64,000 bases of DNA, from NCBI RefSeq assembly GCF_011068285.1, contig NZ_CP049616.1:4112001-4176000 (forward strand). Reading direction: 5' to 3'. The notes under the pieces are model-generated. The model worked only from the letters and a program-made list of their open reading frames with translations. It was not told the origin of the DNA and ran no database searches. This DNA comes from Flagellimonas oceani. Lineage in GTDB: Bacteria > Bacteroidota > Bacteroidia > Flavobacteriales > Flavobacteriaceae. This document shows, piece after piece, positions 1 to 8,167 of this stretch (position 1 is its first letter; each line of letters begins with the position of its first letter). The translations under genes and the position numbers were made by a program.

Positions 1-98
1 GTCACTCCAGCACTCACTGCAACATCGTTTATGGTCTTTTTATTGTTCTTTCGAATTTGCTTGATCCTTTTTCCAATGCCGATGAGGTAATCTTCCAT
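1..98 (-). CDS. XRE-family transcriptional regulator, N-terminal fragment cut by the window edge
   Basis: Reading the minus strand from the ATG at 98-96 gives about 32 codons, beginning MEDYLIGIGKRIKQIRKNNK and continuing with a TINDVAVSAGV segment. This is the usual start of a lambda-repressor-like (XRE) helix-turn-helix: the basic 'G-x-x-I-[KR]-x-[IL]-R' first helix followed by the 'T-[IL]-x-[DE]-[VL]-A' second helix. The rest lies outside the window, so a C-terminal cupin or other sensor domain cannot be judged. It is transcribed divergently from the SusC gene at 381 and is the nearest candidate regulator of that locus (inference). Confidence 0.72.
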   Translation of the reverse strand, partial: MEDYLIGIGKRIKQIRKNNKKTINDVAVSAGV

Positions 99-380
99 TT
101 TAAGCGAGCTCCAAAAATTTAGTATTTATAATATTTCTTATAACATTCAAGATTAAGGAAAAAATTGCAAAATCTATTTATTTACTAGGTTATCTTATCA
201 AAATGAAAGCTTGTAGGGTTTTACAAAAGTTGAATATTTGTAAATAATGTTTACCTAACATTGAGCAGTTTCTTTTAACCTTTCCGTATCATTTTTTTAA
301 TCTGTTTAAAGGCGTGCCTTAACTCTTCTGTTGGATATTTGTTGATAAATAATTAACCAATTTTTACAAATACTCAACAA
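99..380. promoter_or_regulatory. Divergent control region between XRE regulator and SusC, with an operator-like palindrome
   Basis: AT-rich, non-coding. An imperfect palindrome sits at 306-322 (TTAAAGGC, GT, GCCTTAA), about 60 bases before the SusC start, a reasonable place for an operator. TATTTG words near 228 and 335 resemble parts of the Bacteroidota -7 element, but I cannot choose one. No small ORF is convincing. Confidence 0.35.
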
Positions 381-3300
381 ATGAAAAAATCGATTGTAGC
401 TTTTTTACTTGCATTCACCGTAAGTATGATTGGCTATTCGCAAGTCACCTTTTCAGGAAAGGTATTAGACGAGAACAACGTGCCATTGCCAGGTGCTTCG
501 GTAGTTGTAAAGGGTGGGTCCACTGGTGTGGCCACCGATTTTGATGGAAACTTTGAAATAGAGCTTCCACAAGGAGGGGAAATCTTGGTTGTTTCCTATA
601 TAGGTTACATATCGCAAGATTTGGAAACAGCGGGAAAAACTACGGCAACAGTGGTTTTACAGCCCGATTCACAACAATTGGACGAGGTAGTGGTAACGGC
701 CTTGGGTATCCAAAGGGAGACCAAAAAGCTTGCTTATGCGGTGCAAAAGGTTTCGGGAGAGGAAATTTCCGAAGCCAGGGAAACCAATGTTGTCAATTCT
801 TTGGCAGGGAAAATGGCCGGTGTTCAAATTACCGGTGGCAACTCTGGTGTAGGTTCTACCTCTCAGATCATTATTAGGGGGGAAAACTCCTTGAACCCGA
901 GTCCAAATGCCAATTCACCATTATTTGTTGTGGATGGTATCCCGATCAATAACAATGTGAACAACACAGGTAGTGAAGGGAACATGGGGGTTGATTATGG
1001 TAACGGGGCCATGGACATCAATCCGGATGACGTGGAAACGATGACAGTCTTAAAAGGACCAAACGCAACAGCTTTGTACGGTTCCAGAGGGGCCAACGGT
1101 GTGGTGCTCATCACAACAAAATCGGGCAAAGGAAGCAAGGGCATCGGTGTTTCGTTTACCCACAACACCACTTTTGAGGATTTGTTGACGCTTCCCAAAT
1201 ATCAAAACCGATACGGACAAGGTTCGGGAGGGCAGTTCGCTTTTAACGATGGCGGCCAGAACCGTTCCTTGACAGGTGGTGTTAACGACCACGTGGACGA
1301 AAGCTGGGGGCCTGCCATGAACGGGCAATTGATCCCACAGCATGATAGTCCAACAACCAGTGGACTCCGTGCCGGTGATGTAAACGTAAGGCCAAGAAAC
1401 CCTGACGGCACCTTTGCCGACGAAATTATTGCAACACCTTTTTCGCCACAACCCAACAATATCGATGACTTTTTTAGAACGGGCTTTACCATGAGCAACA
1501 ACATTGCTTTGACCGGTGCCAACGAAGATGGAAACTTTAGGGTATCCTTCACCGATTTGCAGAGTGAGAGCGTTATCCCAAATTCCAACTTTAAAAGAAG
1601 GTCATATCAAGTAAACGGATCGTACAACTTGACGGATTGGTTGAAGGTTACCGGTTCCATGAACTACATCAACTCCAATTCACGTAACCGTCCCAACAAC
1701 TCCTACGGAACGGAAAACGTAATGTACCTGTGGATTTGGTTCGGTCGCCATATCAACATGAACAATTTAAGGGACTACTGGCAGCCAGGTTTGGAAGGTG
1801 TGCAGCAGTACAACTATAACTACAACTACCACGATAACCCTTTCTTTACCGTATTTGAGAACACAAATGCTTTCAATAAGGACCGTGTGATCACCAACTT
1901 GAGGGCGGACATTACTTTGGCCAAAGGTCTTAGTTTGATGTTGCGTTCCGGTTTTGATTATTCCAATGAGTTGGATAGAAGAAAGAGAGCTTATTCCACA
2001 CAGCGCTTCCCAAATGGTCAGTATAGAGAAGATTTTATTTATGCATACGAGCAGAACACCGATTTCTTGTTGGCCTACAATACAGAATTGAACAAAGATT
2101 TTGATTTTGGTGTTTCTTTCGGGGGCAACCATCGATCCGCAAAGAATAGATATCAGCGTATCAGTGCCAACTCATTGTCCATTCCCGGTATCTACAACTT
2201 TGGTAACGCGGCAGAGCCATTGACCCAGAGTGATTATGATGGTAAATTTACCGTAAACAGTTTGTATGCCTTCTCCAATTTGGCCTATAAAGATTATGCC
2301 TTTTTGGATGTGACCGCTCGTAATGACTGGTCTTCCACACTTCCTGACGGCAATAACAGCTACTTCTACCCATCCGTAGGTTTAAGTTTTATCCTTTCGG
2401 ATATGTTCCAGATGCCACAATCCATCAGCTTTGCGAAAATCAGGGGAGGTTGGGCAAGTGTAGGTAACGATACGACCCCATACAACTTGGCGGCCACTTA
2501 CGGATTCGGAAATACCTTTAACGGGTATTCAAGGTCCTACTCGCCATCAGAACTAAAATTGGCCGACCTAAAACCGGAGCGTACCAACTCTTTTGAGGTA
2601 GGTGCCGATATTAGATTTTTTGGAAACCGTTTGGGACTGGATGTTGCCGCTTACAAATCCGTGACCAACAACCAGATTCTTTCTTTGCCGGTATCCAATA
2701 CTTCCGGATTTGGCTCAAGAATCATCAATGCAGGTGAGGTTGAGAACAAAGGTCTGGAAGTCACCTTGACCGCAACGCCCATAAGAACGGACAGCTTTAG
2801 CTGGGATACCAACATCAACTTCACCACCAACCGTGGAGAAGTAAAGGAGCTGACCGATGGTTTGACCCAATACTTGGTAAAAGAGAACTATTTGCAAGTT
2901 GTTGCAGAGGTAGGAGAGCGTATGGGAGACCTTTACGGAACAGGTTTCGAACAGGTGACGGACCAAAACAGCCCTTATTTTGGACAATGGATCATCGATG
3001 GTGACTCAGGTTTGCCAATAAGAAGCAATGAACTTAGAAACCTCGGAAACTATAACCCCGATTTTATGGTCGGTTTCCAGAACAGTTTCCGTTACAAAAA
3101 TCTTCGATTTGGATTCCTTTTCGATTGGAGACAGGGTGGTGTTTATCACTCCAGAACGGTTGCCATTGGAGGTACAACCGGTATGTTGGACTTTACCGTG
3201 CCAGGTCGTGAAACAGGTATCGTAGCCCAAGGTGTGGTAGATGATGGAAACGGAAACTATACCCCAAATACGGTAAACGTTGCAGCATCTAACTATTACT

Positions 3301-3590
3301 CGCACGTGTACAACAGGGGCAACGAGCAAAGCTCCATGTTCGATGCCAGTTATGTAAAACTAAGAGAAGTAAAACTGGGCTACACCTTGCCCAGCAAGTT
3401 GTTGTCCAGAACTCCGGTCAAATCGGCAACCATTTCCCTTGTGGGACGTAATCTGGCCCTTTGGACCGAAAATGACCACGTAGATCCAGAAACTATCTCC
3501 TTCTCCGGAGGATCAATAGTTCCCGGAGTGGAAGATATGGCATTGCCAAGTACAAGAAGTATAGGTCTTAACCTTAACGTAGAATTTTAA
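381..3590 (+). CDS. SusC/RagA-family TonB-linked outer-membrane transporter
   Basis: A 1069-residue TonB-dependent transporter of the SusC type. A signal peptide (residues 1-20, ending SYSQ-like 'GYSQ') is followed by a carboxypeptidase-regulatory-like domain (about 22-105), the TonB-box/plug (about 110-250, with 'LAGKMAGVQITGG' and 'VLKGPNATALYGSRGANGV', both diagnostic), then a barrel ending in a terminal Phe (GLNLNVEF). It should form the channel beneath the SusD lid encoded 21 bases downstream. The SusCD pair imports oligomers or decorated small molecules across the outer membrane; which one cannot be read from the receptor. The downstream enzymes are phosphoesterases, not glycosidases, so the cargo is probably a phosphorus-containing compound (inference). 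The ATG at 381 gives an intact signal peptide. Confidence 0.95.
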   Translation: MKKSIVAFLLAFTVSMIGYSQVTFSGKVLDENNVPLPGASVVVKGGSTGVATDFDGNFEIELPQGGEILVVSYIGYISQDLETAGKTTATVVLQPDSQQLDEVVVTALGIQRETKKLAYAVQKVSGEEISEARETNVVNSLAGKMAGVQITGGNSGVGSTSQIIIRGENSLNPSPNANSPLFVVDGIPINNNVNNTGSEGNMGVDYGNGAMDINPDDVETMTVLKGPNATALYGSRGANGVVLITTKSGKGSKGIGVSFTHNTTFEDLLTLPKYQNRYGQGSGGQFAFNDGGQNRSLTGGVNDHVDESWGPAMNGQLIPQHDSPTTSGLRAGDVNVRPRNPDGTFADEIIATPFSPQPNNIDDFFRTGFTMSNNIALTGANEDGNFRVSFTDLQSESVIPNSNFKRRSYQVNGSYNLTDWLKVTGSMNYINSNSRNRPNNSYGTENVMYLWIWFGRHINMNNLRDYWQPGLEGVQQYNYNYNYHDNPFFTVFENTNAFNKDRVITNLRADITLAKGLSLMLRSGFDYSNELDRRKRAYSTQRFPNGQYREDFIYAYEQNTDFLLAYNTELNKDFDFGVSFGGNHRSAKNRYQRISANSLSIPGIYNFGNAAEPLTQSDYDGKFTVNSLYAFSNLAYKDYAFLDVTARNDWSSTLPDGNNSYFYPSVGLSFILSDMFQMPQSISFAKIRGGWASVGNDTTPYNLAATYGFGNTFNGYSRSYSPSELKLADLKPERTNSFEVGADIRFFGNRLGLDVAAYKSVTNNQILSLPVSNTSGFGSRIINAGEVENKGLEVTLTATPIRTDSFSWDTNINFTTNRGEVKELTDGLTQYLVKENYLQVVAEVGERMGDLYGTGFEQVTDQNSPYFGQWIIDGDSGLPIRSNELRNLGNYNPDFMVGFQNSFRYKNLRFGFLFDWRQGGVYHSRTVAIGGTTGMLDFTVPGRETGIVAQGVVDDGNGNYTPNTVNVAASNYYSHVYNRGNEQSSMFDASYVKLREVKLGYTLPSKLLSRTPVKSATISLVGRNLALWTENDHVDPETISFSGGSIVPGVEDMALPSTRSIGLNLNVEF

Positions 3591-3611
3591 AAAAGAATTT
3601 TAAGATAAAGA

Positions 3612-5063
3612 ATGATGAAAACATCAAACTTCATAACATCCATCTTACTGGCAGGAACCCTTTTGGTTTCGTGTACGGACAATTTTGAGGAAATCAACTC
3701 CAACCCCAATGCTCCCGAACAAGTAAGTGCCAACTTGCTTACCTCAACGGTAACCTCCGAGATTACAAGGAGATTGACAGAGGAGGGGTATAGTGATGGA
3801 AATACCATAACACAGTTAATGGCCAAGAACAACTTTCCAGGTTTTAGCCAATTCGATTGGGGAGATCAGGGAATGTGGGACTTCTTTTATAACTATTTGC
3901 CCGAGATCAACGATATTCTCGAAATTTCAAGAGCAGAAGAGAGTCAAAATGCAACCTATGAAGGTATCGCCTTGACCATGAGGGCGCTTTCCTATGCCAA
4001 CCTTACCGATTTGTATGGTTATGTTCCCTATACCGAAGCTATGGCGGGAAGAACCGAAGGAATCTTTACCCCAAAATATGATGATCAGGAGACTGTTTAC
4101 AACGGGGTGCTACAAGATTTGGCCGATGCCGATGCCGCATTGGCAAAAGGAGAGGGCATTACAGGGTCCACGGGCGATGTTATTTACAATGGCGATGCAT
4201 CCAAATGGAGAAAATTGGCAAATTCATTGCGTCTTCGTTACCTGATGAGAATCTCCAAACAACGGGATGTGTCCGCAGAAATGCAGTCCATAATCAATGC
4301 AGGAAATTATATCATGTCCAACGATGATAACGCGGTATTGGTATACAGCGGAACCTCAAACAACGATTCTTGGCCACAAAGTACGGGACGTATCGGTGGT
4401 TTTGACGAAAAGAGTCTTTGCACAACATTGTTGGGCTACTTTGAGGAGTTTAACGACCCTCGATTGGACATTTGGTTCGACCGTAACAGTGATGGCGAAT
4501 GGGTAGGTATCCCGATCGGTCTTAACCAAGACAATGCCCGCGCCTATGATGATGCCAACAGCCCAAGCCGTTTGGATGTGGAACTCTTCTATTTCTCCAA
4601 AACCGCAGCAGAAGCTTTTATCATGAAGGACTCCGAAGTCCAGTTTATTTTGGCGGAAGCCGCCGAAAGAGGCTTTATTACCGGTAGTGCCGAAGACTAT
4701 TACAACGCTGGGATTAGGGCAAGTTTGGCCTATTGGGGCGTTGCAGATGCTGATATTGATGCATATTTGGCCCAGCCAAGCGTACAGTATGATGGCTCTT
4801 TGCAATTGCTTATGACCCAAAAGACCATTGCCCTTTGGAACGTGGATTACCAAGGATGGATGGATTACAGAAGAACGGGCATCCCGGCATTGGAAACAGG
4901 CCAGGACGACCTTAACGGGGGACGTTATCCAGTGCGTTTCCTTTACCCGGCATCAGAACAAACCCTGAACAAGGCCAATTATGATGCAGCCGTTCAGGCC
5001 ATGGGAGGAGAAGGAGATAATATTAATACACCAAGTTGGTGGGAAACAGGAACAAGATACTAG
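3612..5063 (+). CDS. SusD/RagB-family nutrient-binding outer-membrane lipoprotein
   Basis: A 483-residue SusD-like protein with a lipobox (LLVSC, Cys21) followed by 'TDNFEEINSNPN', the typical start of SusD-like family 2 (SusD/RagB-like 'NPN' type). TPR-like helices follow, including 'LTMRALSYANLTDLYGYVPYTEA', a hallmark of the family, and a C-terminal 'YQGWMDYRRTGIPAL' with 'RYPVRFLYP'. It should sit as a surface lid on the SusC barrel encoded 21 bases upstream. An alternative start at 3615 removes one Met only. A strong hairpin between this gene and the next (5092-5116) may separate the expression levels of susCD and the enzymes. Confidence 0.95.
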   Translation: MMKTSNFITSILLAGTLLVSCTDNFEEINSNPNAPEQVSANLLTSTVTSEITRRLTEEGYSDGNTITQLMAKNNFPGFSQFDWGDQGMWDFFYNYLPEINDILEISRAEESQNATYEGIALTMRALSYANLTDLYGYVPYTEAMAGRTEGIFTPKYDDQETVYNGVLQDLADADAALAKGEGITGSTGDVIYNGDASKWRKLANSLRLRYLMRISKQRDVSAEMQSIINAGNYIMSNDDNAVLVYSGTSNNDSWPQSTGRIGGFDEKSLCTTLLGYFEEFNDPRLDIWFDRNSDGEWVGIPIGLNQDNARAYDDANSPSRLDVELFYFSKTAAEAFIMKDSEVQFILAEAAERGFITGSAEDYYNAGIRASLAYWGVADADIDAYLAQPSVQYDGSLQLLMTQKTIALWNVDYQGWMDYRRTGIPALETGQDDLNGGRYPVRFLYPASEQTLNKANYDAAVQAMGGEGDNINTPSWWETGTRY

Positions 5064-5091
5064 TGTAATTGTTCATAATAACCAAGCAATA

Positions 5092-5122
5092 GGTTGCCCT
5101 GTTCCGCAGGGCAGCCTTTGTC
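5092..5122 (+). terminator. Hairpin between SusD and the enzyme genes; partial terminator or processing site
   Basis: A 10-bp stem (5092-5101 with 5107-5116, one G-U pair) and a 5-base loop, followed only by TTTGTCGTT. The stem is strong but the T-run is broken, so it is more likely an attenuator or mRNA-stability element than a full stop. It lies in the 74-base gap before the phosphodiesterase gene, the only sizeable gap in this gene run. Confidence 0.55.
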
Positions 5123-5137
5123 GTTAAAACTATACTC

Positions 5138-6796
5138 ATGGCAACCAAACTATTTTTGCCCCTAATATTTTTCGTTTTGATGCTGTCCTGCACTAAAAAA
5201 ACAAGTCAACCATCAAAAATCGAACATATAATTGTAATAGGTGTGGACGGGATGAGCCCCGACGGGATTCAACAAGCAAACACTCCCAATCTGGACTCCA
5301 TAATCCAGAACGGAGCCGCCACCATGCATGCCCGCGCCGTACTGCCATCAAGTTCCAGCCCCAATTGGGCCAGCATGCTCATGGGAGCAGATACCGAACA
5401 GCATGGAGTTACTTCTAACGGATGGGAAAAGTTCGATCATCAATTACCGCCTGTCGTGGTTACCGAAGACGGGACCTTCCCCACTATATTTACCCTGTTC
5501 AAAGATCAGCGGCCCGAGGCCCACGTGGGAGCCATCTACGATTGGGATGGTTTCGGTCGTTTGTTCGAAAAAGCTGATGTGGATTTTGATATTGATGGAG
5601 ATCATGAGGACAAAACCACTGAGGAAGCAGTAAACTATATTAAAGAGCACGCCCCGAAATTTACTTTTGTGCATTTGGACCATGTGGATCATGCGGGCCA
5701 TGCACAAGGACATGGCAGCCCTGACTACTACAAGTCCGTTGAAAAAGCAGATTCCTTGATTGCCCAAATCGTGAATGCAACCAAAGATGTCGGAATTTTT
5801 GAAAAGACAATGTTCATAATAGCATCCGATCATGGGGGGCTGGGTTTTGGACATGGCGGAGAAAGTTTGGCCGAAATGGAAGTCCCGTTCATTTTGTACG
5901 GAGCGGGAATCAAAAAAGGCTATAAAATCGAAGAAACCGTGTATCAGTACGACAATGCACCCACCGTTGCCTACGCCATGGGACTGCAAATGCCCCAAGC
6001 TTGGATAGGCAGACCTGTAAAAGGTGCCTTTATCGGCAATGAGGCCCCAAAACTTATGTATAAACGAAAACAACAAATAACCCAACCAAAGATTCTTCCG
6101 GATGCTGGACATTTTGAGCCGGCCGGAGGAGTTTTTAAAGTGGATTCCGTTGCCGTGGTCATGCAAAATCCGAACAATGTAGGTGAGATTCGGTATACCA
6201 TTGGCAACAACGTGCCCACTTTGGAGAACAGTCAGGTCTATCAAGATACCTTTTACCTCAAGCAGACAAATATTGTCAAGGCAGGGATTTTTCAGAATGA
6301 TCAATTGGTGAGTACAGTTGCCGAAGGCAATTTTAGGATTGTTTCAAAGACCAAACAAGACCCTGTCCAATTTGAGGTTTTTGAAGTAAGCGGTATCGAA
6401 AAGCTTCCGGATTTCACTACCTTGAATCCGATGCATGAAGGTTATGCGACCGAATTTTCCCATAAGCAGGCACTTTCCGAAGATATGCCGCAAGAACAGG
6501 TAGGCGTGGTTTTGGAAAGCTATTTGGATGTGACGGGGGAAGGAACATATAGTTTTTTCACCAATAGCGATGATGGCAGCAAACTTTACATCAATGGGAA
6601 GGAAATAGTGGATAACGATGGTGATCACGGCGTTATGGAGCGCAGTGGCTCCATGGAGCTTTCGGCGGGAAGACATTTGTTGCGTGTGGAGTTTTTTAAC
6701 GGTGGCGGAGGCTATCATTTGGATGTGAAATATTCAGGTCCCGACACGCCAAAACAAATCATTCCGGCGAACAAGCTGTTCAGGGAAAAACAATAA
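5138..6796 (+). CDS. Alkaline-phosphatase-superfamily phosphodiesterase/phosphatase lipoprotein with C-terminal PA14 domain
   Basis: A 552-residue lipoprotein (lipobox LMLSC, Cys18). Residues about 28-305 form an alkaline-phosphatase/nucleotide-pyrophosphatase core: the metal Asp of 'IVIGVDGM' (Asp37), a Ser-rich nucleophile loop 'LPSSSSPNWASMLMG' (about 69-83), 'HLDHVDHAGH' and 'ASDHGG...HGG', giving the Asp/His zinc ligands. Residues about 420-552 are a PA14-like module ('GEGTYSFFTNSDDGSKLYI', 'GGGGYHLDVKYSG'), usually carbohydrate or surface binding. It should cleave a phosphoester or phosphodiester outside the inner membrane. The nucleophile loop differs from the T-F-P-N-H of classical NPPs, so the substrate is open. 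The next gene starts 3 bases after the stop, so the two are co-transcribed. Confidence 0.85.
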   Translation: MATKLFLPLIFFVLMLSCTKKTSQPSKIEHIIVIGVDGMSPDGIQQANTPNLDSIIQNGAATMHARAVLPSSSSPNWASMLMGADTEQHGVTSNGWEKFDHQLPPVVVTEDGTFPTIFTLFKDQRPEAHVGAIYDWDGFGRLFEKADVDFDIDGDHEDKTTEEAVNYIKEHAPKFTFVHLDHVDHAGHAQGHGSPDYYKSVEKADSLIAQIVNATKDVGIFEKTMFIIASDHGGLGFGHGGESLAEMEVPFILYGAGIKKGYKIEETVYQYDNAPTVAYAMGLQMPQAWIGRPVKGAFIGNEAPKLMYKRKQQITQPKILPDAGHFEPAGGVFKVDSVAVVMQNPNNVGEIRYTIGNNVPTLENSQVYQDTFYLKQTNIVKAGIFQNDQLVSTVAEGNFRIVSKTKQDPVQFEVFEVSGIEKLPDFTTLNPMHEGYATEFSHKQALSEDMPQEQVGVVLESYLDVTGEGTYSFFTNSDDGSKLYINGKEIVDNDGDHGVMERSGSMELSAGRHLLRVEFFNGGGGYHLDVKYSGPDTPKQIIPANKLFREKQ

Positions 6797-6799
6797 AGA

Positions 6800-8167
6800 A
6801 TGAAGCAAATGCGCGATAAGCACAACCCAGGATCCGTTGTGGAGGGCGACATCAACCTTACCCCGGCTCGGAGTGCGTGGTTGCAGAACGAAGTAAGCGA
6901 AGACACCAAGGAATTACTGGAGAAAGATGCCAAGTATTTTATGCATCAATCCATGTCCACCCCATGTTTGGACGCGCTCCAAAATTGTGAAGGCTCGCAC
7001 ATGATCAGCGTGTCTGGCAAGAAATACCTCGACTTTCACGGGAACAATGTGCATCAAATCGGGTTTTCCCATCCAAAATTGATTGCAAGATTAACGGAGC
7101 AGTTGCAAAATTTGACGTTTTCCACCAGAAGGTACGCCAATGCAACAGCAGTTCAATTTGCGGAAAAATTGACATCCTACACCCCAAAAGGCCTCAGCCG
7201 CATCCTAATGACCCCGAACGGAAGCTCGGCGATAGGTATTGCCTTAAAATTGTCCAGAGCCATCACGGGGAAGCACAAAGTGGTCTCGTTTTGGGATTCG
7301 TTTCACGGAGCATCTTTGGATGCCATAAGCGTTGGGGGCGAAGCGGTTTTTCAGGAACATATGGGGCCATTGATGCCCGGTGTGGAACGCATTCCCCCAC
7401 CAATTACTTATCGCGGAATTTTTGAAGGGAACGAGGACAAGGCATTGGAATATTTGCAGTATGTACTGGAGAAAGACCATCAAATTGGAGCTTTTTTGGC
7501 AGAGACCATTCGTAATACCGATGTACAGGTTCCATCTAAAAAATTCTGGAAAGGAGCCCGAGAGCTCTGCACCAAACATGGTGTTTTGTTGATTTTGGAT
7601 GAAATCCCCATCGCTTTTGGAAGAACGGGCACCATGTTCGCATATGAACTTTTTGATATAGAGCCCGACATTCTTTGCTTGGGCAAAGGATTGGGAGGTG
7701 GAATAATTCCACAAGCCGCTATTGTTGCCCGTGAAGAATACAACAAATTTGGTCATATTTCCCTTGGGCATTACACGCACGAAAAAAGTCCGTTGGGTGC
7801 CATGGCCGGCCTGACACTTTTAGAGGTTTTGGAAGAGGAAAACATCTTGCAAAAGGTGAAGGAAGATGAAGAATTTATGAGAAAAGCCCTGTACAAAATG
7901 CACCGAAAATATTCCTTGATAGGTGACGTGCGAGGGGTGGGATTGCTTTGGGGCATTGAATTGGTGACCGATAGAAAAACAAAAGAAAAAGCAACGGCCG
8001 AAGCCGAAGAAATCATGTACGAGTGTTTAAAACAAGGATTGAGCTTCAAGGTTTCCAAAGGAAACGTGCTCCAACTTTCCCCTCCATTGACCATAACCAG
8101 GGAAGAACTGGAAAAAGCATTTGAAATATTGAACTGCGCCTTTTTAAAAACCAACCATATCGCCTAA
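6800..8167 (+). CDS. Class-III aminotransferase-fold PLP enzyme, PbfA-like (aminophosphonate/phosphoethanolamine lyase candidate)
   Basis: A 455-residue fold-type I PLP enzyme without signal peptide, so cytosolic. PLP-binding features are 'WDSFHGASLDAISVGG' (about 165-180), Asp267 of 'LILDEIPIAFGRTG' and the Schiff-base Lys296 of 'LGKGLGGG'. The N-terminal part ('EGDINLTPARSAW', 'MHQSMSTPCLDAL', 'FHGNNVHQIGFSHP') matches my memory of PbfA, the (R)-1-hydroxy-2-aminoethylphosphonate ammonia-lyase, rather than ornithine/GABA aminotransferases; O-phosphoethanolamine phospho-lyase is another member of this superfamily that does not transaminate. None of phnX, phnA, phnY or phnW is nearby, so a complete phosphonate route is not shown. 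It sits between phosphoesterase genes and overlaps the next start by one base. The specific activity is inference; the fold is certain. Confidence 0.75.
   Translation: MKQMRDKHNPGSVVEGDINLTPARSAWLQNEVSEDTKELLEKDAKYFMHQSMSTPCLDALQNCEGSHMISVSGKKYLDFHGNNVHQIGFSHPKLIARLTEQLQNLTFSTRRYANATAVQFAEKLTSYTPKGLSRILMTPNGSSAIGIALKLSRAITGKHKVVSFWDSFHGASLDAISVGGEAVFQEHMGPLMPGVERIPPPITYRGIFEGNEDKALEYLQYVLEKDHQIGAFLAETIRNTDVQVPSKKFWKGARELCTKHGVLLILDEIPIAFGRTGTMFAYELFDIEPDILCLGKGLGGGIIPQAAIVAREEYNKFGHISLGHYTHEKSPLGAMAGLTLLEVLEEENILQKVKEDEEFMRKALYKMHRKYSLIGDVRGVGLLWGIELVTDRKTKEKATAEAEEIMYECLKQGLSFKVSKGNVLQLSPPLTITREELEKAFEILNCAFLKTNHIA

Noticed and set aside
444..3329. Several long antisense frames within the SusC gene
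   Set aside because: They are shadows of the strongly biased coding frame; none has family features.
5138..6796. Phosphonoacetate hydrolase (PhnA)
   Set aside because: It belongs to the same superfamily, but it is an exported lipoprotein with a PA14 domain and a different nucleophile loop; nothing specific to PhnA is seen.
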